DNA of 9,936 bases from an uncultured Bacilli bacterium (GTDB lineage: Bacteria > Bacillota_I > Bacilli_A > RF39 > UBA660): positions 1 to 9,936 of the forward strand of contig CAJOQL010000018.1 of the NCBI GenBank assembly GCA_905236935.1, given 5' to 3'. The notes under the pieces are model-generated. The model worked only from the letters and a program-made list of their open reading frames with translations. It was not told the origin of the DNA and did not search any database. Made by a program: the position numbers and the translations under genes. This document shows, piece after piece, positions 6,565-9,936 of the stretch. The first letter of the stretch is position 1. Every line of letters starts with the position of its first letter.

Positions 6565-7425
6565 ATGAAAAAATTATTTGGTGGTATTAATTTAACATGG
6601 CAAAAAGTAATTATTATGGGAATTGTTATTGGAATATATAGTGCTGTTATGGCTATGCTGCCTATTGCAGTAAATACTTCTTTTAGTGATATTTTAGTGA
6701 CATTTGAAGTGTGGATATTATTTGGAATATTTATAATAATGAATAGTAAATCTGCAAAAGATTCTGCTCTTAAATGTTTTATTTTCTTCTTAATAAGTCA
6801 ACCAATCATTTACTTAGTTCAAGATGCTTTTAATGGTAGTAATTTATTTAGAGCATATTATAAATATTGGTTTATATGGACAATTGCGTGTTTACCGATG
6901 GGATATGTTGGATATTTTATGAAAAAAGATAAGTGGTGGGGGTTATTAATACTTAGTCCAATGTTAGTTTTTCTTGGATATCATTTAAATAATTATTTTT
7001 CACAAGCTATGTTTTCTTTTCCAAGACATATTTTAACTACTATTTTTTGTATTATCACTTTAATCATTTACCCATTAGCAATTTTTAAAAATAAAATAGC
7101 TAAAAATGGTGGATTATTAATGAGTGGAATAATAATAATTATTGCAATAATTTCAAGTTTAATAAATCCATATATTTATAGAACTGATATTATATCAAAT
7201 GGAAAAAAATATCAATTTGATGATACTTATAAAGTTTATTTAACTGATAAAAAATATGGAAATTTGAGTATAAGGTATGAAAAAGGGATTGAAGATTGGA
7301 TGGTTCATGCTGAATTTAAAAAAGCAGGAAAAACTGAATTTGTACTTGAATCACCTAGTGGAGAAAAAAGAACTTTTGATATTACTATTAAAAGAGATAC
7401 TTATAAAGTAAAAGTGAAGAATTAA
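6565..7425 (+). CDS. Conserved polytopic membrane protein with C-terminal outer domain, function unknown
   Basis: This 286-residue protein has roughly seven hydrophobic segments (approximately 13-33, 44-60, 68-86, 100-118, 124-142, 154-174, 182-201). A soluble, beta-rich tail of about 85 residues (202-286) follows, rich in Lys, Tyr and Asp. Several features look conserved rather than random: TFEVWILFGIFIIMNSKSAKDSALKCF in two parts (46-58 and 59-72), YYKYWFIWT (98-106), and KKDKWWGLLILSPML (120-134), a charged loop with paired tryptophans. I recall similar uncharacterised proteins in gut Firmicutes but cannot name a family. No cysteine pairs, transporter signature or enzyme motif is evident. 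ATG 6565 follows only a weak SD (AAGTGGGA, 6552-6559). The gene has its own promoter and probably its own terminator, so it may be monocistronic. Confidence 0.85.
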   Translation: MKKLFGGINLTWQKVIIMGIVIGIYSAVMAMLPIAVNTSFSDILVTFEVWILFGIFIIMNSKSAKDSALKCFIFFLISQPIIYLVQDAFNGSNLFRAYYKYWFIWTIACLPMGYVGYFMKKDKWWGLLILSPMLVFLGYHLNNYFSQAMFSFPRHILTTIFCIITLIIYPLAIFKNKIAKNGGLLMSGIIIIIAIISSLINPYIYRTDIISNGKKYQFDDTYKVYLTDKKYGNLSIRYEKGIEDWMVHAEFKKAGKTEFVLESPSGEKRTFDITIKRDTYKVKVKN

Positions 7426-7428
7426 AAT

Positions 7429-7470
7429 AGATTATTTAATGCTAGTGAAAAAGTCATTTAAAATCTTTTT
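7429..7470 (+). terminator. Possible imperfect hairpin terminator after the 6565 gene
   Basis: AGATTATTTAATG (7429-7441) pairs with CATTTAAAATCT (7455-7466), with one bulged A and one T-T mismatch, around a 13-nt loop. TTTTT at 7466-7470 follows. The stem is AT-rich and imperfect, so termination is likely leaky and the next gene could be reached by read-through. Confidence 0.4.
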
Positions 7471-7499
7471 ATTAAAAAGTTATATGAGGTGAAGCATAT

Positions 7500-8003
7500 A
7501 TGAAATTTATAATATCACAAATATTGGGAACTGTAGGTTATTCTTTACTTGCTTATAGTTATTTTAAAAAAAGTAAAAAAGAAATATTATATCTTCAAAT
7601 ACTTGCTTATATTGGATTTACTACTCATTACTTTTTATTAGATGCATTAACGGGTACCATGTGTAATGTTTTAGGTTTTGTAGCCCTAATTCTTATACAT
7701 TTTATATCTGAGAATGAAAAAAAGAAAAAAGTATTAGTACTTTTACTTATATTATTACTAATTTTTATGTCATATTTATCATATGAAAATATTTATTCTA
7801 TATTTCCTGTAATTGGTTGTTTATTAACATTTACTTCTTTTTTAAGCCAAGATGAAAATACAATTAGATTTTTAGGTATAATATCAGCAGCATGTTGGTT
7901 AATATATGCTGTAATTCATGTATCTTATTCAGCAATTATATTTCAAATAGTTGTTTTGATTTCAACAATTGTAGCATATTTAAAAAATAAAGCAAAAGAA
8001 TGA
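7500..8003 (+). CDS. YgjV-family inner-membrane protein (PF10688-like)
   Basis: This 167-residue, almost wholly hydrophobic protein has about five or six membrane segments. The pattern is characteristic of the YgjV/Imp-YgjV family: an N-terminal helix with G-x-x-GYSLLAYSYFKKSK (about 10-26), a second helix with LAYIGFTTHYFLLDALTG (about 35-52), and MCNVLGFVALILIH (about 54-67). A basic KKKK loop follows near 75-80. Later come CLLTFTSFLSQDENTIRFLG (112-131) and AACWLIYAVIHVSYSAII (about 134-151). The function of the family is unknown; the two-fold repeated helix pairs recall PnuC/SWEET-like small transporters, but that is only a resemblance. GAGGTGA at 7486-7492 gives a strong SD before ATG 7500. 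No clear promoter is visible between it and the previous gene. It ends in a genuine TGA stop. Confidence 0.8.
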   Translation: MKFIISQILGTVGYSLLAYSYFKKSKKEILYLQILAYIGFTTHYFLLDALTGTMCNVLGFVALILIHFISENEKKKKVLVLLLILLLIFMSYLSYENIYSIFPVIGCLLTFTSFLSQDENTIRFLGIISAACWLIYAVIHVSYSAIIFQIVVLISTIVAYLKNKAKE

Positions 8004-8211
8004 TTTTAATGTTTAAATTATCTAATAATCTTATTAATTTATTGGCAATTCTAAGAAAAACTAATATACAATTCTAGAATGCTAACAAAGCAAATTTGAT
8101 AATATTTTTTAAAAATTAATAGTATAAAATATTTATAATGGAATGTAATTCTAAATGTAAAAGTTTATAAGATATAATATTAAGTTATCATATATAAAAT
8201 GGAGGTTATTT
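8004..8211. other. AT-rich spacer with repeated AATTCTA motif
   Basis: This 208-nt gap contains no convincing gene and no clear terminator. AATTCTA occurs three times, at 8047-8053, 8070-8076 and 8147-8153; the first two extend to CAATTCTA and are 23 nt apart. The second sits in a perfect 10-bp palindrome, ATTCTAGAAT (8071-8080). These could be regulator sites for the gene at 8212 or chance in AT-rich DNA. The promoter at 8173-8178 lies downstream of all three. Confidence 0.3.
8173..8178 (+). promoter_or_regulatory. -10 box upstream of the zinc-ribbon gene
   Basis: A perfect TATAAT lies 34-39 nt before ATG 8212. The -35 region at 17-nt spacing (8150-8155, TCTAAA) matches consensus in only three of six positions, so strength may depend on an activator or on flanking AT-rich DNA. 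Confidence 0.5.
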
Positions 8212-8808
8212 ATGAAAAATTTAAAATGCTCATCATGCGGAGCTGGATTAGAAATAGAAGATAATAATGAATATGCTGTTTGTAGCCATTGTGGATCTAG
8301 ATACAAACTAAATGAATCTTTAAATGTTAATATAAAGCTTGATGATAATGCTAAAGATGTCTTAAATGAAGGTTTAGGAATATTTAAACATATATCAAAA
8401 TTTATGCTTATTCCTATAATTATATTTGTTATTATTTTTGTATTGATAATTTGTTTTGCTTTTACAAATAATATGAGTAAGAGTGAAAAAACAATGGATG
8501 ATAATCAAAAACAAATTGAAAAGAAAGTTAATAAGCAACAAGAAAGTGTAAAAAAAGATTTTTTTAATTTTCAATTTGTAAATGATAATGGAACCAAATC
8601 AGCTTTTTTCTTAGAAAGTACTTTAGATGAAATAATACAAAGCAATAAAATCTATGAAAGAAAAGTTGTTCTTGTTTTTAATGGAACTGAAACAATTAAT
8701 GAAGATGAAATAATAAATATAAAGCATGCTTTAGATGGTAAATATGAAGTATCTTTAAATTATGATGAAGATGGATATATAAATAAAATAATAGTAAATA
8801 AAATTTAA
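8212..8808 (+). CDS. Zinc-ribbon single-pass membrane protein, function unknown
   Basis: This 198-residue protein has three parts. Residues 1-30 form a zinc ribbon: CSSC (C6, C9) and CSHC (C24, C27), with a glycine after each pair, matching the zinc_ribbon/double-zinc-ribbon type that begins many Firmicute membrane proteins. One strong transmembrane helix lies at about 63-85 (KFMLIPIIIFVIIFVLIICFAF split across that span). After it comes a charged, coiled-coil-like stretch (about 88-115) and a C-terminal domain of alternating strands (about 116-198, VVLVFNGTE then NKIIVNKI). With an N-terminal ribbon and no signal peptide, the ribbon should be cytosolic and the tail outside. GGAGG at 8201-8205 precedes ATG 8212 by 6 nt. 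It has its own promoter and is followed by a hairpin. No partner is suggested by the neighbours. Confidence 0.83.
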   Translation: MKNLKCSSCGAGLEIEDNNEYAVCSHCGSRYKLNESLNVNIKLDDNAKDVLNEGLGIFKHISKFMLIPIIIFVIIFVLIICFAFTNNMSKSEKTMDDNQKQIEKKVNKQQESVKKDFFNFQFVNDNGTKSAFFLESTLDEIIQSNKIYERKVVLVFNGTETINEDEIINIKHALDGKYEVSLNYDEDGYINKIIVNKI

Positions 8809-8899
8809 TTAATAAATTTTATCGGTTTATAAATTTTTAAAATATTTTAGATAAAGAATAGTAAAATAAAAAATCTTTAATATGGATTTATTTACAGAC

Positions 8900-8930
8900 T
8901 TAAAAAGCTCTATAGTTTTTTAAAAATTTC
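8900..8930 (+). terminator. Possible hairpin terminator downstream of the zinc-ribbon gene
   Basis: TTAAAAAGCT (8900-8909) pairs with AGTTTTTTAA (8914-8923) around a CTAT loop, with one G-T pair. The downstream arm itself provides the T-run. Outer AGAC (8896-8899) and GTCT (8931-8934) could extend the structure past an internal loop. It is about 90 nt after the stop codon, so the assignment is uncertain. The remainder of the 8809-9061 spacer holds the promoter at 9035-9043 and otherwise nothing recognised. Confidence 0.4.
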
Positions 8931-9014
8931 GTCTATTTATGTAATTATTTATTTTAGTCAGATTTTTAATACTATTATATTGTATTGAAATAGTAATGAG
9001 TTTTTTTTCAACAG

Positions 9015-9043
9015 TTTATATCTAAAAGTATAAATGATATAAT
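9015..9043 (+). promoter_or_regulatory. Extended -10 promoter of the RsgI-like gene
   Basis: TGATATAAT at 9035-9043 is a perfect -10 with an upstream TG. TTTATA at 9015-9020 is a four-of-six -35 with a 17-nt spacer. It is 18 nt before ATG 9062 and reads as a housekeeping promoter, not an obvious SigI-type site. Confidence 0.6.
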
Positions 9044-9061
9044 TAATATAGGAGAGTGCTT

Positions 9062-9936
9062 ATGAAAAAAAAGTTTTTAATTCCTATTATAGTTTTTTTA
9101 TTATTAGTAATAGGAATTATAGGATTTATTATTTTTAATAATAGAACAGTATCCACTATTACATTAGATATAAATCCAAGCATTGAAATAAAATTTAATA
9201 AAGATGAGAAAGTCATATATGCTGTTGCATTAAATAATGATGCTGAAGAACTAATATCGAATGATTATAAGAATAAAAACATTGATGAAGTATTAATGGC
9301 AATTTCGGATAAGATAATTGAGAATGTTGATAGTGAAGGAAAAGAATATGTAATATTATTACATATAAATGGAAAATTAAACGAAGACAAAGTAAAAAGA
9401 AAATTGTTTTCATTATTTGATGAAAGACATATGCCAGTAAATGTTATAGTGCCTGAAGTTACTAAAAAAGATGAAAAAAATGCTAAAGAACTTGGAATTA
9501 CTGCTGCTAAAGCTGCTTATTTAAGTGAAGTAATTAAATCAAATAGTGATTTAAAAATAGAAGATATTAAAAATAAACCGGTAAGTGAATTAAAAGAAAT
9601 GAAAGAATCTGGTAGATATTGTGATTCTGGATATACTCTTGATGGAAATTCTTGCGTTAAAGAAATAAGTAAAAAAGCTGCTACTAGCGGAGAGGTATGT
9701 CCAAATGGATATTATGATTATAAAGGTAAATGCTATGAAGAGGTTGCTAGTGATGAAACAGATAAATTATTTTGTCATGATGAATTTGAATTAAAGGATA
9801 ATATGTGTGTAAGAACTCAATCTATGGATGCGGAGCCATCACAGTATATTTGCTCAAAAGGTGATGCAAAAACAAGATATGAACTTGGTTTAAGTAGTCA
9901 AAATGATGGTGATGCTAATGATGTAGTATGTGTAGA
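9062..9936 (+). CDS. RsgI-type extracytoplasmic domain protein with cysteine-repeat tail, lacking the anti-sigma N-terminus (3' partial)
   Basis: This open frame runs off the right edge after 291 codons. MKKK is followed by a transmembrane helix (about 5-25). Residues 29-130 match the middle domain of RsgI-family anti-sigma-I factors: VSTITLDINPSIEIKFN, then KVIYAVALNNDAEELIS, and EYVILLHING. Next comes the family's helical segment (GITAAKAAYLSEVIKSNS, 145-162, to VSELKEM). The LDINPS motif (35-40) contains the Asn-Pro bond at which RsgI proteins self-cleave. From residue 186 the chain has C-X10-C modules (C187/198, C213/224, C238/249) and further cysteines (C264, C290). The usual cytosolic sigma-binding domain is absent: only four residues precede the helix, and an in-frame TAA at 9044 blocks any longer form. 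AGGAG at 9050-9054 is the SD. No sigI precedes it. A membrane sensor or surface protein is likely. Confidence 0.85.
   Translation, partial: MKKKFLIPIIVFLLLVIGIIGFIIFNNRTVSTITLDINPSIEIKFNKDEKVIYAVALNNDAEELISNDYKNKNIDEVLMAISDKIIENVDSEGKEYVILLHINGKLNEDKVKRKLFSLFDERHMPVNVIVPEVTKKDEKNAKELGITAAKAAYLSEVIKSNSDLKIEDIKNKPVSELKEMKESGRYCDSGYTLDGNSCVKEISKKAATSGEVCPNGYYDYKGKCYEEVASDETDKLFCHDEFELKDNMCVRTQSMDAEPSQYICSKGDAKTRYELGLSSQNDGDANDVVCV

Noticed and set aside
9213..9413. Reverse-strand open frame of 66 codons
   Set aside because: It overlaps the RsgI-like gene, whose domain match and codon use are convincing; no start signals on the reverse strand.
1..9936. CRISPR array, tRNA, rRNA, insertion sequence or phage module
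   Set aside because: No regularly spaced repeats, cloverleaf-like segments, transposase or integrase motifs, or terminal inverted repeats were seen on either strand.

Overview
The window is a gene-dense, extremely AT-rich piece of a bacterial chromosome in which every supported gene lies on the + strand. TGA is used as a real stop codon (for example at 1333 and 8001), so this is the standard bacterial code and not the Mycoplasma code. Strong AGGAGG/AGGTGAT-type ribosome binding sites, extended -10 promoters, a YtrA-type GntR/ABC module and an RsgI-type domain all point to a low-GC Firmicute. An uncultured gut Bacilli lineage (RF39/Erysipelotrichia-like) is my inference; nothing seen here proves the taxon.

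Region 1 (1-3864) is one tightly packed transcription unit. It contains the tail of an unrecognised gene, a PLP-dependent methionine gamma-lyase/YnbB family ('aluminium resistance') enzyme, a COG2426-type small membrane exporter, a protein of unknown function that is an internal tandem duplication, and a membrane protein with a two-segment DUF4190-like anchor and a cysteine-containing outer domain. Junctions overlap, or the SD lies on the upstream stop codon (TAGGT), which suggests translational coupling. A hairpin plus T-tract closes the unit at about 3869-3900.

Region 2 (3950-5883) is a self-contained YtrA-like module: a consensus promoter overlaid by two inverted repeats, a short GntR/YtrA regulator, an ABC ATPase and an ABC-2 type permease. 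Neighbouring reading frames overlap, and a terminator follows. It is probably autoregulated and resembles envelope-stress or antimicrobial-responsive systems.

Region 3 (5914-6429) has a good promoter and a strong SD leading into a coding region for an RsbW/SpoIIAB-like ATPase (anti-sigma or switch kinase). Its reading frame is broken near the 5' end: translation from the only good start ends after 18 codons, while the complete ATPase domain is in the +1 frame. It is a frameshift mutation, a sequencing or assembly indel, or recoding.

Region 4 (6430-9061) holds three probably separate genes for membrane proteins: a polytopic protein with a small C-terminal outer domain, a YgjV-family inner-membrane protein, and a zinc-ribbon/single-TM protein. 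The spacers are AT-rich and contain promoters and weak terminators.

Region 5 (9062-9936) is the start of a gene running off the right edge. It encodes a single-pass membrane protein with the RsgI extracytoplasmic domain, including the LDINPS segment where RsgI self-cleaves, followed by a series of C-X10-C cysteine modules. It lacks the N-terminal cytoplasmic sigma-binding domain that defines RsgI. This orphan sensor-like architecture, the frame-disrupted ATPase and the duplicated unknown protein are the items most worth a second look. I see no CRISPR, IS element, tRNA, rRNA or phage genes.
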